Part shown: positions 26,643-34,844 of the stretch, piece by piece
Layout: the number at the start of each line of letters is the position of its first letter
Position numbering within the stretch: the first letter of the stretch is position 1
DNA from: Lutibacter profundi
GTDB taxonomy: Bacteria > Bacteroidota > Bacteroidia > Flavobacteriales > Flavobacteriaceae
Direction of reading: 5' to 3'
Assembly: GCF_001543325.1 (NCBI RefSeq)
Contig: NZ_CP013355.1
Coordinates: 372,001 to 436,000, forward strand
Length of the DNA: 64,000 bases
Translations under genes and position numbers: made by a program
Notes under the pieces: model-generated
Told to the model about the DNA's origin: nothing
The model's database searches: none
The model's input: the letters and a program-made list of their open reading frames with translations, nothing else

Positions 26643-27233
26643 TTATTTTTTTTCAAAGATAAAAAACAATTCTCTACCAAATCTCGGTTTAATAGAATTA
26701 TAACATTTGTCAAGTGTTTTTATAGTAAAAAAAGGTGAAAATAGTTGCGAATATTTTTTTAAACTGCCACCATAAGGAGGTCCTTCTTTAGAAAATTCAA
26801 CATCAAAAAATAAGCCAATTAATTTTCCGTTATGCGATAGTAAATCATGTGTTTTATGTACATATTTTTCTCTATGAGTAGGGTGTAAAGAAGAAAAAAA
26901 AGTTTGCTCTATAATTAAATCATATTTTTTTTGATGATTGAAGAAATTTTTTTGGATTAGATTCGTTTTAGGAAAGGAGGGAACCCTCTTTTTAAAATTA
27001 TTTAACGGTTGTGTTGCAATATCAATTACATCTACATTTTGGAAGCCTTTTTTATGCAAATATTCCGCTTCATAACTATTGCCTGCTCCAGGAATTAAAA
27101 TTTGCAAGTTTATAGTATTCAGTTGGTCAATATATTCTTTAATAGGGGGTGAAATATAACCAATATCCCAACCTGTTTTATTGCTATTGTATAAGTCTTC
27201 CCAATAACTTCTATCTAAAGCTGTTTTATTCAT
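26643..27233 (-). CDS. TPMT-family class I methyltransferase
   Basis: The 196-residue protein opens with the TPMT-family pattern SYWEDLYNSNKTGWDIGYISPP and has SAM motif I ILIPGAGNSYEAEYL, then VDVIDIA and LIIEQTFFSSLHPTHREKYV, as in thiopurine/thiol methyltransferase-like bacterial proteins. Substrates of such proteins in Bacteroidota are not established. It overlaps the S4-domain gene by 8 bases (start chosen at 27233; an ATG at 27245 is also in frame) and is co-transcribed with it and the phosphoribosyltransferase. Confidence 0.82.
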   Translation of the reverse strand: MNKTALDRSYWEDLYNSNKTGWDIGYISPPIKEYIDQLNTINLQILIPGAGNSYEAEYLHKKGFQNVDVIDIATQPLNNFKKRVPSFPKTNLIQKNFFNHQKKYDLIIEQTFFSSLHPTHREKYVHKTHDLLSHNGKLIGLFFDVEFSKEGPPYGGSLKKYSQLFSPFFTIKTLDKCYNSIKPRFGRELFFIFEKK

Positions 27234-27591
27234 TTTGTAATTCATCTAAATTTCTTCTATCTTTTTTAGTAGGTCTTCCTGCTCCTTTCTTTCTGTAATA
27301 ATCTTTAGAATATTTTAACAGTTCAAATTTTTCAAATTCTTCAGCAGGGGTAATATCTTTTCTGTATAAGTCAACAAGTTTAGCTCCAACACGATTAGTG
27401 GGAATATCTAGAACTTCTAATTTATAATTAATTTGATTTTTTCTAATTGTAATTTTTTCCTGATTGAATATTGCTTTTGAAGGCTTAACACTTTCACCAT
27501 TTACTTTAACATGTCCCTTTCTGCAAGCTTCTGTAGCAATATTTCTAGTTTTGTAATAACGTACACACCATAAATATTTATCAATTCTCAT
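27226..27591 (-). CDS. hslR: S4-domain RNA-binding protein (Hsp15/HslR-like)
   Basis: The 121-residue protein is an S4 RNA-binding domain (MRIDKYLWCVRYYKTRNIATEACRKGHVKVNGESVKPS in its first 38 positions) followed by a basic C-terminal tail (GAGRPTKKDRRNLDEL). This is the layout of Hsp15, which rescues 50S subunits carrying stalled peptidyl-tRNA in E. coli. A minus-strand -7 box lies 34 bases upstream. It is the first gene of a three-gene unit. Confidence 0.85.
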   Translation of the reverse strand: MRIDKYLWCVRYYKTRNIATEACRKGHVKVNGESVKPSKAIFNQEKITIRKNQINYKLEVLDIPTNRVGAKLVDLYRKDITPAEEFEKFELLKYSKDYYRKKGAGRPTKKDRRNLDELQNE

Positions 27592-27624
27592 ATAATTAAG
27601 TTAAAATTCCTCTTTCTCTTTTGT

Positions 27625-27632
27625 CAAAGATA
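27625..27632 (-). promoter_or_regulatory. -7 box of the S4/TPMT/PRTase unit
   Basis: On the minus strand it reads TATCTTTG, matching TAnnTTTG, 34 bases before the S4 gene start. Confidence 0.5.
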
Positions 27633-27670
27633 GAGAAAATAGTATCTTGCGCACCTAAAAATTAGACTGA

Positions 27671-28498
27671 ATGAAATTAAAAAATTTATTTTTTATACTA
27701 GCTTTGGGTTTTGTAATTTTTTCTTGTAAAAAAGACGATTCAACAGATGTTGTATTTGATGCAGCTGCACAATCTTTACTTGATGATGAAGCCTTAATTG
27801 AATATTTACAAACACATTATTTAAATGATGTTGATGGAGGTATTTGGACTATCACAAATAATGAAACACCACTGATGGGGCAAGTTGAAACTCAAAATAT
27901 TACTAAAAATGATATTTCATATAAATTATATTACTTAAAAGAAAATGAAGGCGCTACAGTTTCTCCTTCACGAGCAGATTCTGTACTAACAACATATACT
28001 GGTATGCTATTAGACAGTACTGTTTTTGATTCTAGATCATCATTAACTTGGTTGTCTCTAACAAAAGTGATTGATGGTTGGAGTTATGGATTTACAAATT
28101 TTAAAGGAGGAGATAAGATTGTAAATGAAGATGAATCTTTTTATTTTGAAAATTCAGGCAAGGGTATTTTGTTTATTCCTTCAGGTCTTGCTTATGGTAA
28201 TATTGGTCAGATTGTAATCCCTGCAAACTCGCCACTTGTTTTTCAAATTACTTTAGAAGATGTTAACCAGTCTGATGATGATAATGATAGTATTTTATCT
28301 ATTTTAGAGGATATAGATCAAGATGGTGATGTTAAAAATGATGACTCAGATGGTGATTTGATTCCTGATTATTTAGACATTGATGATGATAACGATGGTA
28401 TTTTAACGAGAGATGAAGATCCAAATGGTGATGGAAATCCCTTAAATGATGATACGGATAACGATGGTATACCAGATTATTTAGATACAGATAATTAA
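27671..28498 (+). CDS. FKBP-type peptidyl-prolyl isomerase lipoprotein with acidic calcium-repeat tail
   Basis: The 275-residue protein has a lipoprotein signal peptide (lipobox VIFSC, Cys about 19). Residues about 80-200 form an FKBP domain (DSVLTTYTGMLLDSTVFDSR, then GGDKIVNEDESFYFENSGKGILFIPSGLAYGN and SPLVFQITLEDV). Residues about 203-275 are Asp-rich thrombospondin type 3-like repeats (DDDNDS, DGDLIPDYLDIDDDNDG, DNDGIPDYLDTDN), which bind calcium. It should sit in the outer membrane, either periplasmic or surface-exposed, and assist protein folding. It is monocistronic with a strong terminator. Confidence 0.87.
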   Translation: MKLKNLFFILALGFVIFSCKKDDSTDVVFDAAAQSLLDDEALIEYLQTHYLNDVDGGIWTITNNETPLMGQVETQNITKNDISYKLYYLKENEGATVSPSRADSVLTTYTGMLLDSTVFDSRSSLTWLSLTKVIDGWSYGFTNFKGGDKIVNEDESFYFENSGKGILFIPSGLAYGNIGQIVIPANSPLVFQITLEDVNQSDDDNDSILSILEDIDQDGDVKNDDSDGDLIPDYLDIDDDNDGILTRDEDPNGDGNPLNDDTDNDGIPDYLDTDN

Positions 28499-28517
28499 AT
28501 AGCGAATTTTAATTTAT

Positions 28518-28551
28518 AAAAAAAACCTTCTCAAAAAAGAAGGTTTTTTTT
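28518..28551. terminator. Bidirectional terminator between FKBP lipoprotein and porin-family genes
   Basis: A 14-bp stem (28518-28531 with 28538-28551), with A- and T-runs inside the arms, serves the two converging genes. Confidence 0.88.
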
Positions 28552-28568
28552 ATAAATTAATTTGAAGG

Positions 28569-29189
28569 TTATTTCTTTTTATTTGATAAACGGTACGATA
28601 AGCTGAAAATAATTTGCTCAGGTCTAGAATCTAACGTAAAAGTATCACCAGCATTTGTCCAGCTGGCTTCATTACTACTTAATCCTCTTTCATACCTAAC
28701 ATCAATTCCTAATTTACCCAATTCAATAGAGGCGCCAATATTTACTCCAACAGTAAAATCATTTTTTATGGACTGAAACTCTAGCCCTTTTAAATCATTG
28801 TTTAAGATGTATTGGAATGCAGGGCCTGCAAATATATTTAAAGGGCCAATTAATTTTAAGCCAACCAATACAGGAACATCTAATTTGGATAATTTATAAT
28901 CTTCTGTATTTCCTGTATTTAAAACATACTCACTTGTTGTTTTGGTATAAACCAATTCAGGACGTAAATAAATAGGCCCTAAGTCTAATTTACCATAAAA
29001 TCCAATATTGAAACCAGATTTTCCTTTACCTTCATTTTTGTAAATATTTGTTACTTCAGATGTAAATTCTTTATACTCACCGTTTGAGTTATAGCTTAAA
29101 CCTCCTTTGATTCCAAATTCACTTTGTGCATTTGCATAAAACAACGTTGATAAAAATACAACAGTTAATAAAATAATTCTTTTGTTCAT
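28569..29189 (-). CDS. Outer-membrane beta-barrel (PorT-like/porin family) protein
   Basis: The 206 residues start with a signal peptide (about 1-21, NAQS) and then alternate amphipathic strands (GIKGGLSYNS, IGFYGKLDLGPIYLRPELVYT, FAGPAFQYILN, VNIGASIELGKLGIDVRYERGL), ending with ..IIFSLSYRLSNKKK. This is an OmpA-like eight-strand barrel often named porin family or PorT. No specific cargo or role can be inferred. It lies 51 bases downstream of the transketolase subunit gene. Confidence 0.82.
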   Translation of the reverse strand: MNKRIILLTVVFLSTLFYANAQSEFGIKGGLSYNSNGEYKEFTSEVTNIYKNEGKGKSGFNIGFYGKLDLGPIYLRPELVYTKTTSEYVLNTGNTEDYKLSKLDVPVLVGLKLIGPLNIFAGPAFQYILNNDLKGLEFQSIKNDFTVGVNIGASIELGKLGIDVRYERGLSSNEASWTNAGDTFTLDSRPEQIIFSLSYRLSNKKK

Positions 29190-29240
29190 AAGATTAAAAT
29201 TTAGGGTTTACAATATTCTTTAAACGCAATAATGATATCA

Positions 29241-30194
29241 TTATTTTCTTGAGATTGCTTTTTTAGCTGCTAAAACAATATCATTGTCCGTTAAGCCATA
29301 TTTTTTCATGAGTTGTTCTGGGGTTCCAGACTCTCCAAAACTGTCATTTACGGCAACAAATTCTTGAGGCACAGGATTGTTTTTAGCTAAAACACGCGAA
29401 ACACTTTCACCTAAACCTCCTAAAATATTGTGTTCTTCAGCTGTTACAATACAACTTGTTTTAGCAATTGATTTTAGTATTGCTTCTTCATCTAACGGTT
29501 TAATGGTATGTATATTAATTACTTCAGCACTAACACCCATAGCTTCTAATTTTTCTGAAGCTTGTAAAGCTTCCCATACTAAATGACCCGTAGCAATAAT
29601 TGTAACGTCATTACCCTCAGTTAGTTGAATTGCTTTTCCAATTTCAAATTTTTCATTTTCAGGCATAAACACAGGTACTTTTGGTCTGCCAAAACGTAAA
29701 TAAACAGGGCCAACATGTTCTGCAATTGCCAATGTAGCTGCTTTAGTTTGGTTATAATCACAGGTATTAATAACGGTCATTCCCGGCAACATTTTCATTA
29801 AGCCAATATCTTCTAAAATTTGGTGAGTTGCTCCATCTTCGCCTAATGTTAAACCTGCATGTGATGCACATACTTTTACATTTTTATTGGAATAAGCAAT
29901 AGATTGTCTAATTTGATCATAAACTCTACCAGTTGAAAAATTTGCAAATGTTCCTGTGAAAGGAATTTTACCTCCTATAGTTAAACCTGCAGCAATTCCC
30001 ATCATATTAGCCTCAGCAATTCCAATTTGGAAAAATCTTTTAGGATGATTTTCAATAAATTTTTCCATTTTTAATGAACCTACTAAATCGGCACAAAGCG
30101 CTACAACATTCTCGTTTGTATCTCCTAACTCAGCTAATCCTGCTCCAAAACCAGATCTGGTATCTTTTTTTTCTGTATACGTGTATTTTTTCAT
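29241..30194 (-). CDS. Transketolase, C-terminal subunit (split transketolase)
   Basis: The 317-residue protein corresponds to the C-terminal half of transketolase: a pyrimidine-binding domain ([41 protein letters not shown] by position 45-86; [25 protein letters not shown]) and the C-terminal domain ([21 protein letters not shown]). It moves two-carbon units in the pentose phosphate pathway only together with a thiamine-diphosphate-binding N-terminal subunit. That partner usually lies directly upstream in Flavobacteriaceae but is absent here; the next upstream gene is maf. A -7 box lies 25 bases before the start. Confidence 0.9.
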   Translation of the reverse strand: MKKYTYTEKKDTRSGFGAGLAELGDTNENVVALCADLVGSLKMEKFIENHPKRFFQIGIAEANMMGIAAGLTIGGKIPFTGTFANFSTGRVYDQIRQSIAYSNKNVKVCASHAGLTLGEDGATHQILEDIGLMKMLPGMTVINTCDYNQTKAATLAIAEHVGPVYLRFGRPKVPVFMPENEKFEIGKAIQLTEGNDVTIIATGHLVWEALQASEKLEAMGVSAEVINIHTIKPLDEEAILKSIAKTSCIVTAEEHNILGGLGESVSRVLAKNNPVPQEFVAVNDSFGESGTPEQLMKKYGLTDNDIVLAAKKAISRK

Positions 30195-30218
30195 CTTTAT
30201 TATTTATTAAAAATCCTT

Positions 30219-30226
30219 CAAAAATA
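30219..30226 (-). promoter_or_regulatory. -7 box of the transketolase subunit gene
   Basis: On the minus strand it reads TATTTTTG, matching TAnnTTTG, 25 bases before the start. Confidence 0.55.
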
Positions 30227-30246
30227 AGGATATTAATGATACGAAA

Positions 30247-30828
30247 CTATATTTTTAGCAATTCTTCATACAATTTATGTACAGGTAATCCCATAACATT
30301 AAAATAGCTCCCTTCAATTTTTGTAACACCAATAAAACCAATCCATTCTTGTATTCCGTAAGCACCTGCTTTATCAAAAGGTTTATATTTTTCAACATAA
30401 TAACTAATTTCATCGCTGGTTAATTGTTTAAAATAAACAATGGTAGTATCAAAAAAAACTTTTTGTACTTCTGTTGATTTAATGCAAACCGACGTAATTA
30501 CTTTATGATGAGTTCCCGATAATTTTTGCAACATTTCAATTGCTTGTTTTTTGTTTTTAGGCTTTTCTAAAGCACTGTTTTTATACCATACAATTGTATC
30601 AGAAGTAACTACAAATTCATTTTTATTTATTTCACCTTCGAAAGCTTCGGCTTTGAGTATCGCTAAATAATTGGTTATTTCTTCTTCTTTTAAGTTCAAA
30701 GGGTAATTTTCTTCAATTTCTTTTATTTTGATTGAAAAATCAATTCCCAATTTTTTAAATAACTCTTGTCTTCTAGGTGAAGATGAAGCCAATACAATGT
30801 GTTTATCTTTAAATTTATTAAAAATCAT
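30247..30828 (-). CDS. maf: Maf-like nucleoside triphosphate pyrophosphatase
   Basis: The 193-residue protein has the Maf signature ASSSPRRQELFKKLGIDF near the N-terminus, VTSDTIVWYKNSALEKPKNKKQA in the middle and DKAGAYGIQEWIGFIGVTKIEGSYFNVMGLP near the end. Maf proteins hydrolyse non-canonical or pyrimidine NTPs (house-cleaning). It starts 3 bases after the stop of the upstream prenyltransferase gene, a gene pair that recurs in flavobacteria. Confidence 0.93.
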   Translation of the reverse strand: MIFNKFKDKHIVLASSSPRRQELFKKLGIDFSIKIKEIEENYPLNLKEEEITNYLAILKAEAFEGEINKNEFVVTSDTIVWYKNSALEKPKNKKQAIEMLQKLSGTHHKVITSVCIKSTEVQKVFFDTTIVYFKQLTSDEISYYVEKYKPFDKAGAYGIQEWIGFIGVTKIEGSYFNVMGLPVHKLYEELLKI

Positions 30829-30831
30829 TTT

Positions 30832-31740
30832 TTAGGTATTAAATGAAAAAAACAGAAGTGAATTGATTCCTAAAAACATAATTATTTTTAGAAGTATGCT
30901 AATTTTTTTATAATTTTTTATTGAGGTTGCATAAAACAACTTTAATGCAATATAGAGTAAAGGAATGAAAGTAAAAAGTAACAAATACAACACTGTGAAT
31001 TTATATATTGAGGCATAATTTATAATTATAAATAATAATATTATAATAGGGATTATACATAAAATTAATGCAGTTTGTTTAGCTCTTTTTTTACCAATTA
31101 AAATAGGTAATGTATTCATTTTTAGGTTGTAATCTCCTTTTACATCTTCAATATCTTTAATAATTTCTCTTATTGTATTTAAGAAAAAAGCAAAAAGAGA
31201 TAGTATTAAAATAGCGTTTGTAACTAATTGTTGTTCATTACTTTGAATGGTTTTGTTAACATCAAATACAACTAAAATTAAAAAGCTACATGCAACTAAA
31301 AAAGAGACAACAATATTACCTATTAACGGTTTTGATTTTAACTTTTTAGCATAGTAGTAGAGTAGTAGTGAAGCTCCAATAAAAATTAGTGAATATGTTG
31401 GTTTTTCTATATTTAAAGATAAAGCGACACCTAAAATAATTCCGCAGGTATTTAAAATTAAATAGAATTGCTTTGCTTGTTCAACTGAAAAGTATTTTGT
31501 AATAATAACTTTAGAAGGCTTATTAATTAAATCTGTTTTTATGTCGTAAATATCATTAATAATATATCCAGCAGCAGTAATTAATAATACTGAAATAATT
31601 AAAACAATAAATTGAATTGGAGAAAGGTTTAGAGAAATATTAAAAGAATTAAAGACCAAAAATCTTATTAAAAGTAATGTGTATAGTATTAATAGTAAGT
31701 TTTTCCAACGTATTAATTTTAAAAAGGCTATAAACTTCAT
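30832..31740 (-). CDS. UbiA-family prenyltransferase (geranylgeranylglycerol-phosphate geranylgeranyltransferase-like)
   Basis: The 302-residue membrane protein has about nine helices and both Asp-rich UbiA motifs: NDIYDIKTDLINKP (about 62-75) and EIIKDIEDVKGDYNLKMNTLP (about 195-215). It resembles the UbiA members that are automatically named geranylgeranylglycerol-phosphate geranylgeranyltransferase in Bacteroidota. Whether the acceptor is glycerol phosphate or a quinone precursor cannot be read from sequence. It lies between smpB (5 bases upstream) and maf. Confidence 0.83.
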   Translation of the reverse strand: MKFIAFLKLIRWKNLLLILYTLLLIRFLVFNSFNISLNLSPIQFIVLIISVLLITAAGYIINDIYDIKTDLINKPSKVIITKYFSVEQAKQFYLILNTCGIILGVALSLNIEKPTYSLIFIGASLLLYYYAKKLKSKPLIGNIVVSFLVACSFLILVVFDVNKTIQSNEQQLVTNAILILSLFAFFLNTIREIIKDIEDVKGDYNLKMNTLPILIGKKRAKQTALILCIIPIIILLFIIINYASIYKFTVLYLLLFTFIPLLYIALKLFYATSIKNYKKISILLKIIMFLGINSLLFFSFNT

Positions 31741-31745
31741 TAGTG

Positions 31746-32204
31746 TTAATTAAAGTTCTTTTTAATTCTATCTAAGCTAATTTTGCTTTCACGATCTTTA
31801 ATGGCTTCTCGTTTATCATAATTCTTTTTACCTTTACATAGTGCAATATCTAATTTAGCCCAGCCTTTTTCGGTTAAAAATAATCTTAATGGAATAATTG
31901 TTAATCCAACATTTTGAACTTCTTTCTGTAATTTTTTAAGTTCTCCTTTGTTTAATAAAAGTTTTCGTTCACTTTTAGGCTTATGGTTGTATGAGTGTCC
32001 GTATAAATATTCTTCAATAAACATATTTATAACAAATAATTCTCCTTGTTCATTAAATTCACAAAAACTCTCTGTAATACGTGCCTTACTTTCTCTAATT
32101 GATTTAATTTCAGTACCTGTAAGTTGAATTCCTGCCGTATACCTATCAAGTATTTCATATTCAAAACGGGCTTTTTTATTTTGTATATTAATTTTCTTCT
32201 GCAT
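31746..32204 (-). CDS. smpB: SsrA-binding protein SmpB
   Basis: SmpB carries tmRNA to stalled ribosomes in trans-translation. The 152 residues contain NKKARFEYEILDRYTAGIQLTGTEIKSIR (about 9-37), YLYGHSYNHKPKSERKLLL and a basic C-terminal tail (GKKNYDKREAIKDRESK) that enters the decoding centre. The tmRNA gene ssrA is not seen nearby. A -7 box ends four bases before the ATG, so the transcript may be leaderless. It heads the smpB-ubiA-maf unit. Confidence 0.95.
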   Translation of the reverse strand: MQKKINIQNKKARFEYEILDRYTAGIQLTGTEIKSIRESKARITESFCEFNEQGELFVINMFIEEYLYGHSYNHKPKSERKLLLNKGELKKLQKEVQNVGLTIIPLRLFLTEKGWAKLDIALCKGKKNYDKREAIKDRESKISLDRIKKNFN

Positions 32205-32208
32205 GCTA

Positions 32209-32216
32209 CAAATGTA
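32209..32216 (-). promoter_or_regulatory. -7 box directly before the smpB start
   Basis: On the minus strand TACATTTG is followed by only four bases and then the smpB ATG, which would place transcription start at or next to the start codon. Confidence 0.5.
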
Positions 32217-32297
32217 CTATAATTTATAATGAATTTATATAGGATTTAAAGGTCTTTTAATATGATTTTTATCATAATATTTTAACATAAAATATAA

Positions 32298-32305
32298 TAT
32301 TTTTG
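32298..32305 (+). promoter_or_regulatory. -7 box (TATTTTTG) of the OmpW-like gene
   Basis: It matches TAnnTTTG, 21 bases before the ATG at 32327. Confidence 0.6.
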
Positions 32306-32326
32306 TAAAACTAATAAACTATAAAT

Positions 32327-32968
32327 ATGAAAAAATTACTTTTAAGTTTTATTGCAGTAGCAACAATTTCAATTAGCATGACTGCACAAGAGAATAGTGA
32401 TAATTTTAAAAAATGGCAAGTTAGGCTTAGGGTAATCACAGTTATTCCATATGAAAGCGCCACGATTGAAACTATTGGAGGAGATGTTGAAATTTCTACA
32501 GCTGTAGTTCCAGAATTAGACTTTACCTATTTTTTTAACAAAAATTGGGCGGCTGAATTAATTTTGGGAACAACAAATCATGATGTAAAAGCAGTAGCAA
32601 CCTCAGTAGGGGATATTGAACTAGGTGATGTTTGGTTGTTGCCACCAACATTAACATTACAATATCACTTTGATACAGAGGTGGTTAGGCCTTATTTAGG
32701 CGCGGGTTTAAATTACACTATATTTTATAGTGCTAACGAAGGACCAACCGCAGATGATGTTACTTATGACAACTCCGTTGGATTTGCATTTCAAGGTGGA
32801 TTTGATTATGATTTAAATGAAAAATGGTTTTTAAATTTAGATGTAAAATACATTTTATTATCAACCAATGTTACAGTAGATGCAACAACTGCTTTAGGAG
32901 CTACAGTAGGTGCTGATGTAGATATCAATCCATTAATTATTGGATTTGGTATTGGAATGAAATTTTAA
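32327..32968 (+). CDS. OmpW-family outer-membrane protein
   Basis: The 213-residue protein has a signal peptide (1-20, TAQE) and an OmpW-like eight-strand barrel: KWQVRLRVITVIPYESA, VPELDFTYFFNKNWAAELILG, PPTLTLQYHFDTEVVRPYLGAGLNYTIFY and WFLNLDVKYILL are typical, ending in IIGFGIGMKF. OmpW proteins form small hydrophobic channels. It is monocistronic with its own -7 box and a terminator. Confidence 0.9.
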   Translation: MKKLLLSFIAVATISISMTAQENSDNFKKWQVRLRVITVIPYESATIETIGGDVEISTAVVPELDFTYFFNKNWAAELILGTTNHDVKAVATSVGDIELGDVWLLPPTLTLQYHFDTEVVRPYLGAGLNYTIFYSANEGPTADDVTYDNSVGFAFQGGFDYDLNEKWFLNLDVKYILLSTNVTVDATTALGATVGADVDINPLIIGFGIGMKF

Positions 32969-32992
32969 GATAAAATTATTTAGATAAATTTT

Positions 32993-33022
32993 AAAAAGTC
33001 ACTTTCTTAAGTGGCTTTTTTT
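32993..33022 (+). terminator. Terminator after the OmpW-like gene
   Basis: A 10-bp stem (one T-G wobble) ends in a T-tract; it lies against the 3' end of the converging phosphatase gene. Confidence 0.8.
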
Positions 33023-33023
33023 A

Positions 33024-33530
33024 TTATTCAATTTTCAATAAAATGGTTGTTTTCTGTCCATTTATAATAGTAACAATATATAGATTTGAATTGTTTGAAT
33101 CATCTATATTAGCATATTTTTCTTCTTCTATTATTTTATTTACAAATTGTGGTGTTGTATTACTATGCCCAACTACTAAAACTGTTTTTCCCGTTGTTTT
33201 TAATTTAAATTTTTCATTGTATAAATTTTTTGGGTTATAGTATTGAATTTCTAAATTTTTACAGTTAGCCGTTGGTTTAGCTGTTTGTTTAGTTCTGTTG
33301 TAATTTGTTGAATAAATTAAATCAAAAGGAATATTTTTAAAAACCACACTCCACTTTTTCGCCCTTTTTCTTCCCTTTTCAGTTAGATTAGGGTCTTTAT
33401 TTAAATTATTGGTTCTATCTTTTTCTGCATGTCTTATTAGGTAATAAGTAGTGACTTCACCTTTTTTTTCTTGAGATTTAGCGGCTGATAAGTTTATTAT
33501 AATTAGTAATAAGAAGAAATAATATTTCAT
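33024..33530 (-). CDS. Exported histidine phosphatase family protein
   Basis: The 168-residue protein has a signal peptide (about 1-19) and a phosphoglycerate-mutase-like histidine phosphatase fold: YYLIRHAEKDRT (catalytic RH near 32), LIYSTNYNRTKQTA and the second catalytic His in VLVVGHSNTTPQF. It is shorter than cytoplasmic members and likely periplasmic. The substrate is unknown. Confidence 0.87.
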   Translation of the reverse strand: MKYYFFLLLIIINLSAAKSQEKKGEVTTYYLIRHAEKDRTNNLNKDPNLTEKGRKRAKKWSVVFKNIPFDLIYSTNYNRTKQTAKPTANCKNLEIQYYNPKNLYNEKFKLKTTGKTVLVVGHSNTTPQFVNKIIEEEKYANIDDSNNSNLYIVTIINGQKTTILLKIE

Positions 33531-33560
33531 ATATAAATTTTAGTATTTTGGTGAAATATA

Positions 33561-33589
33561 AAAAAACTCCTTCAATTATAAGGAGTTTT
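33561..33589 (-). terminator. Terminator after the small lipoprotein gene
   Basis: A 10-bp perfect stem (33563-33572 with 33580-33589) with a T-run on the minus strand, 24 bases past the gene's stop. Confidence 0.8.
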
Positions 33590-33612
33590 ATGATGATAAA
33601 TAAAATTATAAG

Positions 33613-34053
33613 TTACTTAAAACTATTTTTATAAAATTGATTTTTAATAGAATCTAGCCTTTTAAGATACTGCTTAAGTTGTTTTTCTTGAAGCTTAAAA
33701 TTATCATTAAAAAAATGATCTGTATAAAAATCATTCATTTTAAATAAGTCGTCATTAAAAAAATTATTAAATAATATTGAATCAATATTTTGAGAGTTAT
33801 TATTTAAATCTAATTTTAAATTATCAAATAATTTTTTTTGTAACAAACTGTCATTTTTAAGGGTAGAATACACATACGTATAAGAAGAATCTACACGAAT
33901 TAAATTTCCATTTTCATCATACTCTTTATGAACAACAATGTTTGTTTTTGGTTTAACGGCTTCATTATTTCCCTTATTTTTATCAGTGTTGGTTTGAGCA
34001 TTACAACTAGAAATAGTAAGCAGAAGCATTAATAATAAACTAATTTTTTTCAT
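33613..34053 (-). CDS. Small lipoprotein of unknown function
   Basis: The 146-residue protein starts with a lipoprotein signal peptide (LLLTISSC, Cys about 17) followed by a charged linker and an Asn/Asp/Leu-rich, probably helical body (FDNLKLDLNNNSQNIDSILFNNFF). I do not recognise a family. A longer frame to 34101 begins inside the adjacent 135-bp repeat and adds residues LFRQPL encoded by the repeat terminus, so the start at 34053 is preferred. Confidence 0.65.
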   Translation of the reverse strand: MKKISLLLMLLLTISSCNAQTNTDKNKGNNEAVKPKTNIVVHKEYDENGNLIRVDSSYTYVYSTLKNDSLLQKKLFDNLKLDLNNNSQNIDSILFNNFFNDDLFKMNDFYTDHFFNDNFKLQEKQLKQYLKRLDSIKNQFYKNSFK

Positions 34054-34080
34054 AACTAAAGGTTTAAATTTAAAATAAAG

Positions 34081-34215
34081 AAGAGGCTGTCTGAAAAGCA
34101 ATTATACTTGTCATTTTGAACAAAGTTAAAAATATCAACATCTTGATATGTAAGTGTTTAACCTCAAGGAGATTCTTCATTTACATTCAGAATGACACTT
34201 TTTAGACAGCCTCTT
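34081..34215. repeat. 135-bp dispersed repeat with terminal inverted repeats, copy 1
   Basis: The element runs from AAGAGGCTGTCT to AGACAGCCTCTT; its 18-bp ends are inverted repeats with one mismatch. It is about 95% identical (about 6 differences in 135 by eye) to the reverse complement of 56742-56876. It has no coding capacity, so it looks like a MITE or other non-autonomous palindromic repeat, and its pairing ends could also act as a terminator. It separates hsp20 from the small lipoprotein gene. Confidence 0.9.
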
Positions 34216-34220
34216 CCAAG

Positions 34221-34658
34221 TTATTTAATTTCAATTAATTTAGCAGGTACAGGTTTAGCTTCTTCTCGCTTTGGTACAGTAATAATTAATTCGCCATTTT
34301 TGTAGCTGGCAGTAATTTTTTCGCTATTTACAACGTTTTTTGGCAAATTAAAACTTCTTTCAAATGATTGATAACTATATTCTTTACGAGTATATTTATC
34401 ATTTTTTTCTTCGTTTTCTATTTCTTTTTCTGATGAAATTGTTAGGATGTTATTTTCTAAATTAATTTTAAAATCTTTTTTATCCATACCAGGAACTGCT
34501 ACTTCAACTTTAAATTCATCATCATTTTCTTTGATGTTAACAGCAGGTAAAGTAGTGTTGGTATTAGAAAAATTTGATAAAGACCAATCTCTAAAAAAAT
34601 CATCAAAAATAGATGGCATTACAGGAATACCGTTGCTTTTTACTAACATATCTTTCAA
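34221..34658 (-). CDS. Small heat shock protein, Hsp20/alpha-crystallin family
   Basis: The 145-residue protein has an N-terminal aromatic arm (IFDDFFRDWSL), the alpha-crystallin domain from LPAVNIKENDDEFKVEVAVPGMDKKDFKINLENNIL (about 38-73) to YKNGELIITVPKRE (about 116-129), and a C-terminal tail ending VPAKLIEIK with an IxI-like motif for oligomerisation. It is an ATP-independent holdase. It lies downstream of clpB on the same strand but after a terminator, so it has its own promoter; three TGTCA sites lie in its upstream region. Confidence 0.93.
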   Translation of the reverse strand: MKDMLVKSNGIPVMPSIFDDFFRDWSLSNFSNTNTTLPAVNIKENDDEFKVEVAVPGMDKKDFKINLENNILTISSEKEIENEEKNDKYTRKEYSYQSFERSFNLPKNVVNSEKITASYKNGELIITVPKREEAKPVPAKLIEIK

Positions 34659-34735
34659 TTTTTAAGTTAAACATCTAATTTAAATTTCTTTTTACATTAA
34701 GTGTATTTACAAAATAAATACCAAAATAGAAACAC

Positions 34736-34781
34736 TGTCAATTTTTCATTATTTATGTCATTTTGGCTACTGACTGTCAGT
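34736..34781. promoter_or_regulatory. Candidate stress operator region upstream of hsp20
   Basis: TGTCA occurs at 34736, 34756 and 34775, i.e. about two helical turns apart, and the last is inside a 13-bp palindrome with perfect 6-bp arms (ACTGAC-T-GTCAGT, 34769-34781). GACA/TGTC half-sites also occur upstream of clpB. Operator function is inferred. Confidence 0.4.
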
Positions 34782-34788
34782 TGCTTAA

Positions 34789-34826
34789 CAAAAAAAAACT
34801 CCTTTTAGATTTCTCTAAAAGGAGTT
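34789..34826 (-). terminator. Terminator after clpB
   Basis: A 12-bp perfect stem (34797-34808 with 34815-34826) is followed on the minus strand by eight T residues, 18 bases past the clpB stop. Confidence 0.88.
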
Positions 34827-34844
34827 CTCATTAATCAATATATT

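Noticed and set aside
34081-34215. Insertion sequence remnant with transposase
   Set aside because: No coding frame or transposase motif lies inside the 135 bp, and the second copy has the same length, so it is a small non-autonomous unit rather than a decayed IS.
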